Origin: Sphaerolaimus hirsutus
Lineage: Eukaryota > Nematoda > Chromadorea > Monhysterida > Sphaerolaimidae
DNA length: 64,000 bases
Direction: 5' to 3'
Assembly (NCBI GenBank): GCA_964036195.1
Contig: OZ038458.1
Span: 9,747,832 to 9,811,831, forward strand
Shown: in pieces, positions 20,993-31,976 of the stretch
How positions within the stretch are numbered: the first letter of the stretch is position 1
Layout: each line of letters starts with the position of its first letter
Notes under the pieces: generated by a model
Databases searched by the model: none
Told to the model about the DNA's origin: nothing
What the model saw: only the letters and a program-made list of their open reading frames with translations
Position numbers and translations under genes: made by a program

Positions 20993-23900
20993 CTGTGCCC
21001 GTGGTTTAATGTTTAGGCGTGGTTGATAACGCAATACCGTATTTCTTCTAATAGAAGAGCGCCGTTCGAGTTTTTTCATCAACTTTTTTACCTGCCGTTC
21101 TATTGGAGGTGCCGTTCTATTGGATGTATGCCGTTCTATCAGAAGGAATAGGGCACTACGTAATACCGCGTTGATTTCGTTGCCATCGAATGACTACCGT
21201 ATATCCTCGAAAAAGGCCCGGGAGAGTTGTGATTATTATTATTTCATCGGAAGTTTTTGAAGGGGAGTTATTCAAGGGGAGTGATTTGAGGGGGGTGGTC
21301 TTATTCGAGGATAAACAGATAACTCTTACCGGGAAGTTCATCGAAAAAAAGCATCAGAAATTACACTTATATTAAAAGTTAATTGATAGCATCAATAGCC
21401 AAACCTTTTCAGATTTACATTCAAAAGCCGCTTTCGGAGACTTCAAAACGACTTGAAAAGATAAGACGAGGTATAAAAATAGGCAAGAAACGAAATAAGT
21501 CGTGCGCAAGGGTAAAAAAAATACTAAAGCAGCACCGACCGCAACGTGACTTGATGAGTCGCGGCTGCTGGAATCCCGCCGCCATCACACGTTCTGCCGC
21601 CGGCCGACGCTAATTGTGCCGTCGCGGCGCCATCCTTGGTCGAGCCGAGTTGGTCAGCCCGGCCGCGCGGCACGTCGCCGAAGCTCTGGTCCATCTGGCT
21701 GTGCCAGCGATAGCAACTGCCGCAGTCGGTCAGCGTCTGGTTCGGCGTGAACCACTCGGACTGCGACACGTCCGCCGCGCTGCCGGCCGCCGTCGGGTGC
21801 AGAAGCGCGTTCCGCTCGGCGCACTTGTCGCCGGCCATGTGCGATTTCCGCACAAGCGAACTGGAAAGGGAAAAGGGTCCGTTTGTTGGCAGTCGTCTTA
21901 TGCAGTAGCTGATTGAGATTACGGAAAAATTCTGTTTTATTGGCGTTAGATCAGCTACTAGGTACACTACGAATCGGAAAGAAGCTTGCCGACACAAAAA
22001 GAAGCTTGGAGGTATAGATTTGAAAAGAAGCTTGAAGATATATAGCGTATTCACTACAAATTAATATTTTAGACGGTAGTGTACACGGGATAATGAACTG
22101 AACATAAACTGAGACTCACTTCACTGAATAATACCAGGTGACATTTGTTTCTTTTTGTATTTCAAACTACCGTATTTCCTCGAAATACCCCCCGGGGGGT
22201 GATTGTTTCATAGTGGTCCCGAGAGGGGGGGGGGGGTTAAACGAGGGGGGGGGGTATTTCGAGGGGGGGGGTTATTGTTTCACAAGAAAATTTTTGAAAA
22301 CCAAGTACGAAATTGTCGTCTGAAACGTACGCAGACGTCGAAAAGTGCAACAAAAACCGCCATTTAAAAGGTTCTGTAGACTAATATTAGTATGTAGATG
22401 GTATGTACACTGTTCTAACGTGACACCAACATTGTTTTAACGTGTGTTCTGCAGTACACTGAACACAAACTACAGTTATTGTCATGTACGTTCCCTTGAC
22501 ACTCAATTTGGGGGGGGGTATTTCGAGGGGGGGGGGGTGATTGTTTCATAGTGGTCTCGAGAGGGGGGGGGGGTCAAACGAGGGGGGGGTATTTCAAGGG
22601 GGGGGGGTATTTCGAGGAAATACGGTATATGTGAAGAATTGTTCACAAATACCATGCAAATCTGGCAAAATATTTACACTTGAATAAACGTGGTACCCAG
22701 TGAACTTCCTTCACTAGCAAATGAGTAGAAACTACGAGCGGTTGAAAAGAGCGACAACAACTTTACTGGGCTGAACAGAAGGTTGAGCTTTGATGCACTG
22801 AAATTTGACGCATGTAGCAAAGCGTAGGGGAGATTGGCGACCCACACACTGGTCGACACATCAAAAAATTTGCGCTGTTGTCGACTGCATGTATCAACAA
22901 AAAGCACACACATGCGCATTCAGTTGACAACACGGTGGGTCACATTCACTGTTGAACAACTTGCGAACAACTAGCGTGTGGCCGCCAATAGGAAGATACA
23001 GAGCAAAAACATGATTCTGCGAGAAATGCAGTTCACACAAAGCAAATGCAAATATTTACTTTTCGCTCATACGATCCGCTAGCACAGCTGCAGAGCTCGC
23101 GCTGTAACAAACATTTTTTATTCAACATAAAATCAAATGCACTCTGAAATGACCATGCCGAAGCAATGAATATTTATAAGGATATCGGTGAAACGGCAAC
23201 CCACCAGGGCCTAGCGATGCATTTGCCGGCGGGCGGCCGACGGCGATCGTTGTCGGCGATCGCGTGGGGCGCCGCGCTGTGGCACATGCGTCTGCCGCCG
23301 CGGTGGCGCTGATTGGGCGACCGGGCGCCCGTCTCGCTCAGCGCCTCCTTGTCGTGCCGCCGGTGCACGTGCAGCAGGGTGCGCAGCTCGCGGCGCATGT
23401 CGAACGAAAAGTAGCCGTACAGGTAGGGGTTGATGCTGCTGTTGAACACGGCGAAGCAGTAGAGGATCGAGTCGACCAGCGGCAGGACGCGCACGTTCGC
23501 CAGGTACAGCGCAGCCGAGCAGAAGTACGGCGTCCAGCAGATCACGAAGGCCATGATCATCACGATGGTCATGCGCAGCGTCTTGCTGCGGGCGCGCTGC
23601 AGCAGCCTGCGCCCGTCCGTCGTCCGCCGCAGACTGACCATGCTCGTGTCCGTGTTGCTGGGCGCGGCCGTGAACGCGTGCTGCACCTTCGCAGGCATGT
23701 CTGTCGCTTTGTCGCCGTTGCCGACGCTGTTGTTGTTGTTGTTTTGCGCGTCGTTCTTGGCGAAAATGTGAGCGCTGCCCATCCGGACCAGGGACGCGCC
23801 GCGCAGCATCACCCGCGACGGAAGGCCGCTGAAGCGCGCCAGTGTTGAATCTGTCGAGAAAATTTCAAATGGATAATCATCTTGATAAAAAAGTATTTTT

Positions 23901-25454
23901 TGAATCAGGTACCCTAGTCAACGAACCGGAACTCGTGGATTTCCGGTTGACATTTTGCTCTAACACGCCGTGCACCCGTCTCACTTTCTCCTCGGCTCTT
24001 GCGTCGGCGGTCATTTTCAGCATGATCGAACCGTAGCAAAAAGCGATGGCGACCAGCGGCAGGACGTAGATGATGTTCAAGCTGAGCACGGTGTTCAGTT
24101 TGATGAGCCAGGCGGCTTGGTGGTAGGTCAGGCCCATGTAGGTGGAGTTGTCGTCGGGCGACATGCCCACGTCGATGGGGAAGCACTCGGTCCACTGGTC
24201 CACTTGCGGGTGCGTCAGCTTCATGTGCAGCAAGCCCTGGGAGTGTAAATATCAGCTTTGTGTGTTTTTCTATAGTTTTCGCACAATTCAACGGGTATTT
24301 CACATCGTAACACGATCACATTTACATCGTGTTTAAAGAATTGGCACAGCAATATTGACAGGTGTCAGACATTGAACATTGAAAGAGAGAATGTGCAGAA
24401 AAAGGAGGAGTAATTCGAGGGGGAATTCAAGGGCTTACTTCAAGTATTTACGGTAAATTATTCGAAAGTATGCTATCAAAAACGACGATTTTTATTTCGA
24501 TTTTTTGAAATGTCAACTTTCGAACATCAGCTTACAATACAAATTCAAACAAAATCAAGAAAGCCACTGACATTGGGCAGCGACAGCAAGGCAGCCAGAC
24601 ACCAAGACACGGCCAACATGCGGTTGACCTTCCTTCTGGCCGTCAGTGTGTACAGAGGTGAAGTGAGACTGAGATATCGGTCCACAGACATGGTGATCAG
24701 CACGAAGCCGGACGCGTACAGGGCGAACACGTCGATGAACTTGCACAGGCTGCACGCCCACGATGGCGCAAGCCAGTACACCTGCAACGGTTTTATAATT
24801 TATTAGACAGAAATACATATTTCCCCGAAGGGGTTTCCTATTTCGCCAGCAAATATTTAGGGGTTTAGTTAAAGGGGCGCTTATTCGAGGGGACCTACAG
24901 CCTGCCGCAAGTTAAGCGGACAGTTTCAATCTGCTCCCATTATGTCAATTTCAAATGAAAAGTGCTCAAATTTGGCATGGCAGTAGATAAATGTACCCCA
25001 TTTAGTATGTAAAGCGCACACATACATATCGCTAAATATTTCTAAACTTCTTACTCTGCTAATTTTCGGGAAGAAACCCCTTCGAGATTACACGGCATCT
25101 AAAACGAAAGACTACGCAGAAAAGTCGCGCCCAACGCACGGTCAACTTGTAGCCGATCTCCTTGGGCACGTGGCCGAAGGTGACCAACAAGTCGGCCACG
25201 TTCAAGTGCAACAGCAGCGTGTAGACCCTGCTGAGTCTGCGGCGCATGTGCCTCGCGAGCACTATGAACATGGTCACGTTGCCCATGGCGGCCACGACGA
25301 ATATGCAGCAGTAGCACAGCGCTATCGTGTAGTCCTGGGTGCTCAGCACCGGCGTGGTCGGCATCGACCCGTTAGACGCCATTATTTGCTCATTTTGGTC
25401 GATTGCGCTCGCGTTTGATGTAGCGTGCGCGTCGATTGCGTTGTGTTCAGTCAT
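20767..25454 (-). CDS. GnRH/AKH/corazonin-type G-protein-coupled receptor gene
   Basis: Proposed exons, all on the minus strand: 25454-25140, 24781-24551, 24236-23927, 23850-23205, then either 21860-21524 or 20992-20767. Splice signals are GT/AG and codon phases agree. With the 21860-21524 end the protein is about 612 residues. Features: two N-glycosylation sites before TM1; TM1 near IALCYCCIFVVAAMGN; TM2 with LNVADLLV; a PKEIGYKLTVYWLA stretch across the exon 1/2 join, typical of the GnRH-receptor superfamily; DRY after TM3; TM6 with FVICWTPYF; TM7 with NPYLYGYFSF, where YGYFS is a GnRH-receptor-like feature. It should be a plasma-membrane receptor for a small neuropeptide. The exact ligand class cannot be told from motifs alone. 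Exons are GC-rich against AT-rich introns. The exon 3 donor is the weakest call. Confidence 0.82.
21034..21152. mobile_element. TA-flanked MITE, AATAGAACGGC type
   Basis: It has the head TACCGTATTTCTTCTAATAG and a body of repeated GCCGTTCTAT phrases. A related copy is at 44433-44557. The right terminus is degraded. Confidence 0.6.
21196..21320. mobile_element. TA-flanked MITE, GAATAAGACC type (short)
   Basis: It begins ACCGTATATCCTCGAAAAAG and ends GGTCTTATTCGAGGATAAAC, with AGGGGAGT phrases between. It lies between the two candidate last exons of the receptor. Confidence 0.6.
21524..21860 (-). CDS. Candidate receptor exon 5a (C-terminal tail)
   Basis: A good acceptor (CCCTTTCCAG) is followed by 111 GC3-rich codons and a TAG. 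The other two frames contain stops. The phase matches exon 4. It has no membrane segment and is Cys-, Ser- and Gly-containing. It could instead belong to a separate gene. Confidence 0.5.
22168..22627. mobile_element. TA-flanked MITE, GAAATACCCC type
   Basis: Inverted ends CCGTATTTCCTCGAAATACC and GGTATTTCGAGGAAATACGG are flanked by TA. G-runs of 7-13 bases alternate with TATTTCGAGG. It lies in intron 4 of the receptor. A truncated close copy is at 40240-40458. Confidence 0.85.
23205..23850 (-). CDS. Receptor exon 4 (ICL3, TM6, TM7, proximal tail)
   Basis: It opens after CTCGACAG. It contains a long third intracellular loop with an Asn run, TM6 with CWTPYF, TM7 with NPYLY, and a basic tail. 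The frame reaches a TAA at 23174-23176 if unspliced. A GTGGGT donor at 23204 leaves phase 2, which fits both downstream candidate exons. Confidence 0.75.
23927..24236 (-). CDS. Receptor exon 3 (ECL2, TM5)
   Basis: The acceptor ACTCCCAG precedes GLLHMKLTHPQ. A Cys near WTECFP is the likely partner of the TM3 Cys. TM5 contains LPLVAIAFCYGSIML. The donor at 23926 is chosen because only a phase-1 end fits the frame of exon 4. A GTACCT donor 15 bases further on would break it. Confidence 0.65.
24400..24456. mobile_element. Fragment of GAATTCAAGGG-word MITE
   Basis: It reads GTAATTCGAGGGGGAATTCAA and ends in TTTACGGTA. It lies in intron 2 of the receptor. Confidence 0.4.
24551..24781 (-). CDS. Receptor exon 2 (TM3, DRY, TM4)
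   Basis: The acceptor CCGTTGCAG precedes VYWLAPSWACSLCK. The exon holds 77 codons with the DRYLSL box and the TM4 segment. The donor GTTTGA is weak but gives phase 0 to exon 3. Confidence 0.78.
24820..24890. mobile_element. Fragment of TTCGAGGGG-word MITE
   Basis: It holds CCCCGAAGGGG and CTTATTCGAGGGG phrases in receptor intron 1. No clear ends are present. Confidence 0.4.
25140..25454 (-). CDS. Receptor exon 1 (N-terminus, TM1, TM2)
   Basis: It starts with ATG at 25454 and covers 105 codons. It ends before a GTGCGT donor, so that KLT joins VYW of exon 2 in phase 0. Reading through the donor instead gives an unrelated tail. Confidence 0.8.
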
Positions 25455-25985
25455 CGAAAATTGGTTTTAGGATTTCTGAACAAAGTGTTTAAATTAAAGT
25501 GCGGTAAATATTTTCGTGATGTGCGAAATAGGGTAGTTCGAAAGTGCATATTCACCGATAGAATCTATTTCTAGTCTCCTTTTTGAAGCATGTGATGATT
25601 GTTGATTGGTGATTAACAATCTTCTAGGAGATGCGTGCGTCTGACGCAAATGCAGAACTAATTACCACAAAAACGTGCCTTGACTACTCTTTGCCTAACT
25701 AGGTTTCCTGTTGATAACGTGTAATTATATTCCCTATGCTGTGATTTGCTCTTTACCTTGCCTGTGGTTGTTTATTATATTCAATTTATAATTAAGCAAT
25801 GTTCAAGTGAATGAAAACGCGGTTCCTTCCTGCGTCATTCCAGGGAATATGGTAAATATAAATATGAACTTATTTAAAGAATTGCTCAAAAGATGTTATC
25901 GTCCAGCCCAAACGCGACACTCAGCGATTATTGGTCACCTTCAAAAATTGTGGGAACCTACCTGTTTTTGATTTCCAGCGATGGG
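25455..25985. other. Upstream region of the receptor gene
   Basis: AT-rich, with no further exon recognised. The 5' untranslated exons and promoter of the receptor may lie here, but no motif decides it. Confidence 0.4.
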
Positions 25986-26241
25986 TATACTCGGCGGACC
26001 GCATGCTATGCATTTTTCTGAAGGGAACACTCCGTCATGACGTCATCATAAATAAAACAAAAGAAAAAGAAAAAACATTTCGGAAAAACACATTCCTCAT
26101 TTGTACGCGACTCCGCCTTTTCTTTCTTTATAATATTTTTCTTTTGTGAAAATGCATACATCAGTATCCACTATCCAGCTCGCACGTATCGACCAATACA
26201 TAAACAATTTCGGGTGCATACTTTGCGGTCCGCCGAGTATA
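25986..26241. mobile_element. TATACTCGGCGG MITE, 256-bp subfamily
   Basis: Inverted ends TATACTCGGCGGACCGC and GCGGTCCGCCGAGTATA. The interior has CATGACGTCATCAT near the left end. It is related to 26938-27198 (opposite orientation) and 37362-37612. Confidence 0.85.
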
Positions 26242-26494
26242 CACGAGAGAGAATATAACCACCAATAGAAAGATATTTTGTATACGACGATAATGGAAGA
26301 ACACTAGCTCCAAAATGACAGCAATTCCATGTTCTCAGTTGTCGTTTTTTCAAAATTGCAATTTGTATTTAGCCCAAGGGGAAATGCGGGAGTGGCCACA
26401 ATTGCCTTGAACATTTCGCAAACCAAAAAATTTCTATCAACTTTTCCATTGTTGCAAAATGTTCAATGTTGTTCATTTGTTTGACACTGCATCT

Positions 26495-26865
26495 ATGGTT
26501 CAAACGGGACCTGGGGCCAGTTCTGCAAGTGAGAAGGTACCTTACTCTTAACTTTACTCTTTACTTATCAATATACTTATAACTTTACTCTTTACTTTGA
26601 TCTTAATTTCCATTTATGATTTCACCTTATTTTTTAACTTTACTCTTTAATCTTTTCTCTACTCTTTACCCGTAAATTTACTCTTTACTTTGCTCTTAAA
26701 TTTGCTACTTGCGGCACTGGCCCCAGTTTTGCCGGCAGGGACTGGGACAGAGTACAGTAATTTTTTCCATCGGGACCGGGACTGGAGCTTGGGGATCGGG
26801 ACCGCCTCAGTCCCGGAAATTTTACGAGCCATCTACCGGTACCGTTGTCCCATTTGAACCCTAAT
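26495..26865. mobile_element. hAT-like MITE, GGGACC-word family, with nested insert
   Basis: Left GGTTCAAACGGGACC and right CCCATTTGAACCCTA match the intact copy at 38206-38856. Words GGGACCGGGACTGG fill the right half. A second element (26514-26730) splits the left part. Target duplication is not clear. Confidence 0.65.
26514..26730. mobile_element. TTTACTCTTTAC-word MITE nested in GGGACC element
   Basis: Ends GGGGCCAGTTCTGCAAGTG and TTGCGGCACTGGCCCC flank repeated CTTTACTC words. A second copy in the reverse sense is at 28259-28452. Confidence 0.65.
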
Positions 26866-26937
26866 TACATCAACAGTTCCTTTGAATGAACAACAACAAA
26901 AATGAACCAGAATCAACCGCGCTTTTTTATCAGTGTC

Positions 26938-27198
26938 TATACTCGGCGGACCGCAAAGTATGCGCCCAAAATCATTTATGTCTTAGTCGATAACGCGCGA
27001 GTACGATACTTATGTATGCCATTTCATATAAAAAAATATCTAAAAAAAGAAAAAGGCGGAGTCGCGTACAAGCGACGAATGTTTTTTCCTAAATTGGTTT
27101 TTCTTGTTTTGCTGGAACTATTTTTATTTTATTAACAATGACGTCATGATGGAGTGTTTCCTTCAGAAAAATGCATAGCGTACGGTCTGTCGAGTGTA
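26938..27198. mobile_element. TATACTCGGCGG MITE, 256-bp subfamily, inverted
   Basis: It starts TATACTCGGCGGACCGC and ends GTCTGTCGAGTGTA. The interior is the reverse complement of 25986-26241, including ATGACGTCATGA. Confidence 0.8.
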
Positions 27199-27899
27199 CC
27201 TATTTGTAAATATTTCCATCACAAAAAGGAATTAAAAAACACTGCGGGGGAAGTCGCAAGACTTTGGGAAATAATGGGGTGAATAGGGCCCACCTACTGA
27301 TAATAATCATAACTTTCGCATCGAACAAGGGCTGCAATTTTGAATGAGAGCAAACAACCAGGGGGAGTACCTAAGTGGCAGTGTCGGTGTAAGTAGTGTT
27401 TTTGGAGCCCGTTAAGCAAAATATCGTCACGTTTCAGAGCCCTTTCATGACATGACACTCATCTTACGCGGTCAAGTTTTGCCCTTAAAAATATAGCATT
27501 AGAGTATTAGGGATGAAACAGGACGTTTTTAACAACCTCACCTTTTGAAAGACATCTTTGAAAATGACGTATTTATATTTAACATATACAGGTATATCAG
27601 ACGAGTGACAGTATTTTGTGATATTATATATAGCCATAGAATGGCTTTGGAGCCATGGGATAGCATTATAAACCGTCATTTCTGCCAAAAAAATCCATTT
27701 TTACGCCGACTCTCACCACAAAAAGTTCAGAAGGTTTCACACTTTAAGCTTACAATTCTACATGTTTCCCATTATATGTATCATCAAATATTTAGAGGAA
27801 CACTTTGTGTATTGAACATCCGGTTAGATCTGTATTACGTGTATATAGCACATATTTATGTATACAGCAAATCATGTAGAAAAGCGTTACGGTATTTTT
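27199..27899. other. AT-rich intergenic DNA
   Basis: No gene or clear repeat family was recognised. Confidence 0.4.
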
Positions 27900-28019
27900 G
27901 ACGATGGCGCTATTGGCGCTCGGCGACATTGTCCCCTGGCGCTTGGCGCTACGATTTGGAAAAGGGCCATAGCGCATTTGGCGCTAGGAGCTAAACCTCT
28001 GGCGCTTATTACATCACTA
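27900..28019. mobile_element. GGCGC-word hAT-like relic
   Basis: GGCGCTTGGCGCT-type words run up to the terminus ACATCACTA, which matches the right end of the full element at 33066-33990. The left end is missing. Confidence 0.6.
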
Positions 28020-28258
28020 GACGCTGGCCATCCCTACATTGGTGTGTTTCAAGGGGAAAACTACCTAGGTAATCAGAAGAACATTGCCATGTTAGCATTT
28101 GCATAGCCTTTGCCAGCTAGTTTTTGTAGGAAGTAAATACCAAGTATATTCGATCCACCCACGCTAGCATCCACACCGATGCTACATAGGTATTTAGGTA
28201 AATACGTACAAGCGGAAGCATAAAATGATCCACGGAGGAAGTTTTGGGAAAGCTGGGA

Positions 28259-28452
28259 CCAGGGGCCAGCTCCTTAAGTGGCAAAGTAAAGAGTAAAGTG
28301 AAAAGTAAAGTAAACAGTCAAGTTAAAAGTGAAGAAAAAGATTAAAGGGTAAAGTTAAAAAGAAAGAAAAATGATAAACATAAAGTTAAGAGTAAATTGA
28401 AGAGTAAAGACTAAAGTGAACAGTAAACTACTTTGCCACTTGCGGAACTGGC
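28259..28452. mobile_element. GTAAAGAGTAAAG-word MITE
   Basis: The left end is GGGGCCAGCTCCTTAAGTGG and the right end is CCACTTGCGGAACTGGCTCC. The body is a run of GTAAAG/AGTTAAAAG words, the reverse complement of the words in 26514-26730. Confidence 0.7.
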
Positions 28453-28537
28453 TCCGTTATCTTCCGGTAGGGAAATTTACTCGCCCGATACGTTTTTTTG
28501 GGTAGCCCTATGCATTTGCTTGAATTCTGATGTCTGT

Positions 28538-29412
28538 CAATTGAGGCATCTAGTTCCGAATGTCGGTATCTCCATCATTTTAGGTTTTTCCAAAATTGCA
28601 TTTGAAAATTCAAAGTTGGCCCGAGCGGGCAACTTTAAAGTGACAAGTCTTGCCCAAGACTTTTTAAAAAGCTTATGAAATTGTCTACATTTTCCATATT
28701 TTAAACCCTGCGGCCGGCGTATATAGCTAGAGTTATGATGATTCGATAGATAGCAGGTCAGCAGATTCAGTGGAGATACCCTGTTTCGAGTGATTTTTTT
28801 CAAAAAAATCACTCGAAACAGGGTATCTCCACTTAGTCCATGGGATCGATCAACTGGGTGGTGGTGCTGCCATTCTGCTGGCCCCACTTAAGAGCAAATT
28901 TCTTACCCTGAGAGCAGTGAGATACCCTGTTTCGGACAAAGACTTTTTGGAGATACCCTGTTTCCGACAAAGATTTTTTTGGAGATACCCTGTTTCGGAT
29001 GATTTTTTTCAAAAACTGGTTTGGAATTCTATACCGTAATTCGGATGATTTTTTCTGTTTTGTATGGGAATTTGGACTGTTTGCTTCAAATCTATACCGT
29101 ATTCGGATGATTTTTTCCGTTGGTGGAGAAACCCTGTTTCGAGTGAAATTTTTGGTGGCTCTTTTTGGAGATACCCTGTTTCGAGTGAATTTTTTCCAAT
29201 TTGAGGGTGGAGATACCCTGTTTCGGATGATTTTTTTTGTTTTTTTTTCTTAAAATCGGCATATATATATCTCGGGAACGGTATAAGATATTGAAAAAAG
29301 TCTTTTGCTATCATGAAGAAATAAGTGCACTTATCACAGATCCGCACTTACCTAACTCATTTTTTTACACTTTGGTCTTTACCGACATTCGGAACTAGAT
29401 GCCTCAATTAGA
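28538..29412. mobile_element. Inverted-repeat element with GGAGATACCCTGTTTCGGA words
   Basis: Nearly identical 30-bp inverted ends (GAGGCATCTAGTTCCGAATG and complement) lie at 28538-28570 and 29380-29412. Inside, GAGATACCCTGTTTCG recurs at least seven times between 28770 and 29230, and 28772-28833 is an almost perfect 31-bp-arm palindrome. No coding frame of note is present. Confidence 0.75.
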
Positions 29413-29600
29413 AGCACATTTATCAACTCTGGGTATTACCAATTCGATCAAAGTACTGAACTTTTTCAATGTATACGATAACGTTAAGTATTTTTACTAA
29501 CCCCTGAGTAGTACAGAAAACGTAAAGTAATTTTTTTTAAACTTTTACTCGATAGCAAACACAAGTAAAACGCTTTTTCCACAGAACACTCTTATATACC

Positions 29601-29784
29601 TATACTCGGCGGACCGCGAAGTATGCGCAGAATCCTACCATAATTCAATGAATAAAATTTTGTGATATATTTCGTAATTATTTATTCCACAGTAAAAACG
29701 AAATATTATGATGAAACAACTGTAAAATTTTTGGTTCATTATTCAGACGGATTATGGTACTAAGTGTGATGTCCGCCGAGTATA
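29601..29784. mobile_element. TATACTCGGCGG MITE, short subfamily
   Basis: Ends are TATACTCGGCGGACCGC and GTCCGCCGAGTATA, with interior as in 20394-20576. It is nested in a hAT-like element. Confidence 0.85.
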
Positions 29785-29850
29785 CCTATTGTGGCTATTT
29801 TCCTATTTTTCACTTTTTCTTCCTTTTCCCCTTCTAAACGTTGAAAAAGC

Positions 29851-30265
29851 TTACCGTATATCCTTGAATAAGACCCCAGGGGCGTTATTATTTCGTCAGA
29901 GGTTTTGGAGGGGGGAGTTATTCAAGGGGGGGGGGTACTATTCAAGGGGGGGGAGTTATTTTTTCCTCAGAACTTCCAGGAAAACTTTCATGTTATTCAT
30001 TGTTTGTATGCATTCCGTCAACACATCTAATGCAGAAAATGACCAGTTCAACAAGAACAAAAACAACGTATCCATCCTAAAATTCGTGTTCATCGGCATC
30101 TGAATCATTCAAATACACATTGTCGTTTTACCCAGAGGGGGGACTTATTCAAGAGGGGGGAGTTATTCAAGGGGGGCGTTATTTTTTCCTCACCTGGCCA
30201 ACAGGGGGGTGTTATTCAAGGGGGGTATTATTCAAGGGGGGGTCTTATTCAAGGATATACGGTAT
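29851..30265. mobile_element. TA-flanked MITE, GAATAAGACC type
   Basis: Ends CCGTATATCCTTGAATAAGA and TCTTATTCAAGGATATACGG are flanked by TA. AGTTATTCAAGGGGG phrases repeat on both sides of a unique centre (29990-30130). Confidence 0.85.
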
Positions 30266-30559
30266 ATAAAAGTTTATCTGAAATACGTTTTCTGTACTCG
30301 ATTACTTCAGTAAAGTATATGTAAAAACGAGTACAGGTACTTTTTCAGAGGAAACAAACATATTTAGGTACTCAGTTCTTAAGTATACGTATTTTTAGAG
30401 TAAACGTAACACATTTGACCAACTATGCTAATATCAATGATTTCGCAGGTAGGAGGAATCGAGTACGTTGACCTCCAAACCGTATCCACGTGATCCAACA
30501 CAGCACTGATCAACGATTTCCCTCGTGATGCTATTCACGAGATCGCGCATTCTACAATC

Positions 30560-31076
30560 CGTACAACCAGAGTTGTTAAAAGTACCGAAAGTTTTTCAAA
30601 GTATACGTAAACGTAAAGTATTCCTTTTTATACACCTCCTGAGTACAGAAAAGGAAAAGTTTTTTTTTCTTTTACTCATGAGTAAAAGTGAGTAAACGTA
30701 CTTTTACCCTGAGAAAACGTAAAAGTGGGTATTTTTGATAAATTTCACCCAAACTGTCGCTTAAAATCTTAAATTTTCATAAGTTTTCGCCTATCTTCAG
30801 CAATTTTTCGCTATTTATGTGCTCATACACCCATTTTCGACTATTTTTCCCGATTTTTATCCTTTTCTCTCATTTTTTCACTTAAAAGACTACATTAAAG
30901 ACTATCTAAAATACGTTTTCTGTACTCGAGTACATTCACAATGTATACGTAAAAGCGAATACTGGTACTTTTTCTGAGGAAACATAAACGTTTATCCAGT
31001 ACCCAATTTATCCAGTACTCGAGTATACGTATTTTTCGAGTAAAAGTAAATACGTATTAACAACTATGCGTACAAT
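30560..31076. mobile_element. hAT-like MITE, GTAAACGTA-word family, near-perfect TSD
   Basis: The element is 30568-31068 with termini CAGAGTTGTTAAAAGTA and TTAACAACTATG. Flanks CGTACAAC and CGTACAAT agree at 7 of 8 bases. Confidence 0.82.
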
Positions 31077-31431
31077 CTTCTTATTGTATTTACAATACGA
31101 GTATTATCTCAACTACCTACATCTCCGAGGATTTCCATTGTAAATCATTTCCTTCCAAACGTCACAACGATGACGAGAGAAGCTACATATTCGTCACAAG
31201 ACGACACGCAACAATCCAATCAGAATCAACGTGCATATAAACCGCCTTGCCATATACCCACAGTAATTTGCCATGAACCTAATTAGTACGGTGCATTGAA
31301 AGTGCCCGCTACATAATAGAGCAGCTGCGCCGCTGCACTTTTTCTAGGTCTGGCCCCGACCGGAAATTGCGGGACAGACACGGTTTATCAATTTAATGAA
31401 ATTGCACGACCACCGGTAATGCACGACCGAG

Positions 31432-31900
31432 TGCCGTATTACCTTTAATTGTAGGGATACCTCCAATAAAAGGTACCCTCTAATTGAAGGTACAATTTTG
31501 GCAATGAAGGTACCCTTTTTGAAATTGGATAGGAATAAAAGGCATACCTTCAATAGAAGGTATACCTCCAATAAAGGCACAGCTGGCTGTGTGCCAAAAC
31601 GCATGAAATAGTGAAAACAGTGGCGAAACATGGCGGGCAACGATGAAAATGGTGCTGACGGGCACGCAGATATTTTCACTCTGTGTCAACTGTCTACATG
31701 TAAATATTATGCCTGGTTCATCATTTTGTTGCACTCTAGTTTTATAAAGTAAATTGTGTTGCTCTTCACCGTTTGTTAATTGTTTGCAAAACCTGTTGAA
31801 AACAATACAAGGTACCCTTTAATATTTATAAGGTAGCCTCTAATTGAATGTACAGAAAAAAGTGACGAAATCGATTGAAGGTATACCTACAATTGGAAGA
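31432..31900. repeat. TACCTTCAATTGAAGGTA word array
   Basis: TACCTTCAAT, TACCTCCAATAAA and AATTGAAGGTAC phrases recur in both orientations at 31440-31580 and 31810-31890, around a unique centre. It is probably another small inverted-repeat element; a CCGTATTACC head is visible at 31434. Confidence 0.6.
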
Positions 31901-31908
31901 AATACACC

Positions 31909-31973
31909 CCTCGTTTAACCCCCTCGAAAGTTTCACCATGAAAAAATAAACCCGGGGTATTTCGAGGAAATAT
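31909..31973. mobile_element. Fragment of GAAATACCCC-type MITE
   Basis: It reads CCCCTCGTTTAACCCCCTCG, then CCCGGGGTATTTCGAGGAAA, with no left terminus. A further degenerate piece is at 32064-32165. Confidence 0.55.
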
Positions 31974-31976
31974 GTA

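Larger units (their letters stand above)
29441..30424. mobile_element. hAT-like MITE, GTAAACGTA-word family, carrying two nested MITEs
   Basis: The left part (CAAAGTACTGAACTTTTTCAA) and right part (ending CCAACTATG) have the family words. Insertions at 29601-29784 and 29852-30264 separate them. Termini are degraded, so the limits are approximate. Confidence 0.55.

Noticed and set aside
22168-22627. Regularly spaced repeats resembling a CRISPR array
   Set aside because: The repeats are G-runs and TTTCGAGG words in both orientations within a TA-flanked inverted-repeat element in a eukaryotic intron.
23264-23848. 194-codon plus-strand frame opposite the receptor's exon 4
   Set aside because: It is the complement of a GC-rich exon with clear TM6/TM7 motifs on the minus strand.
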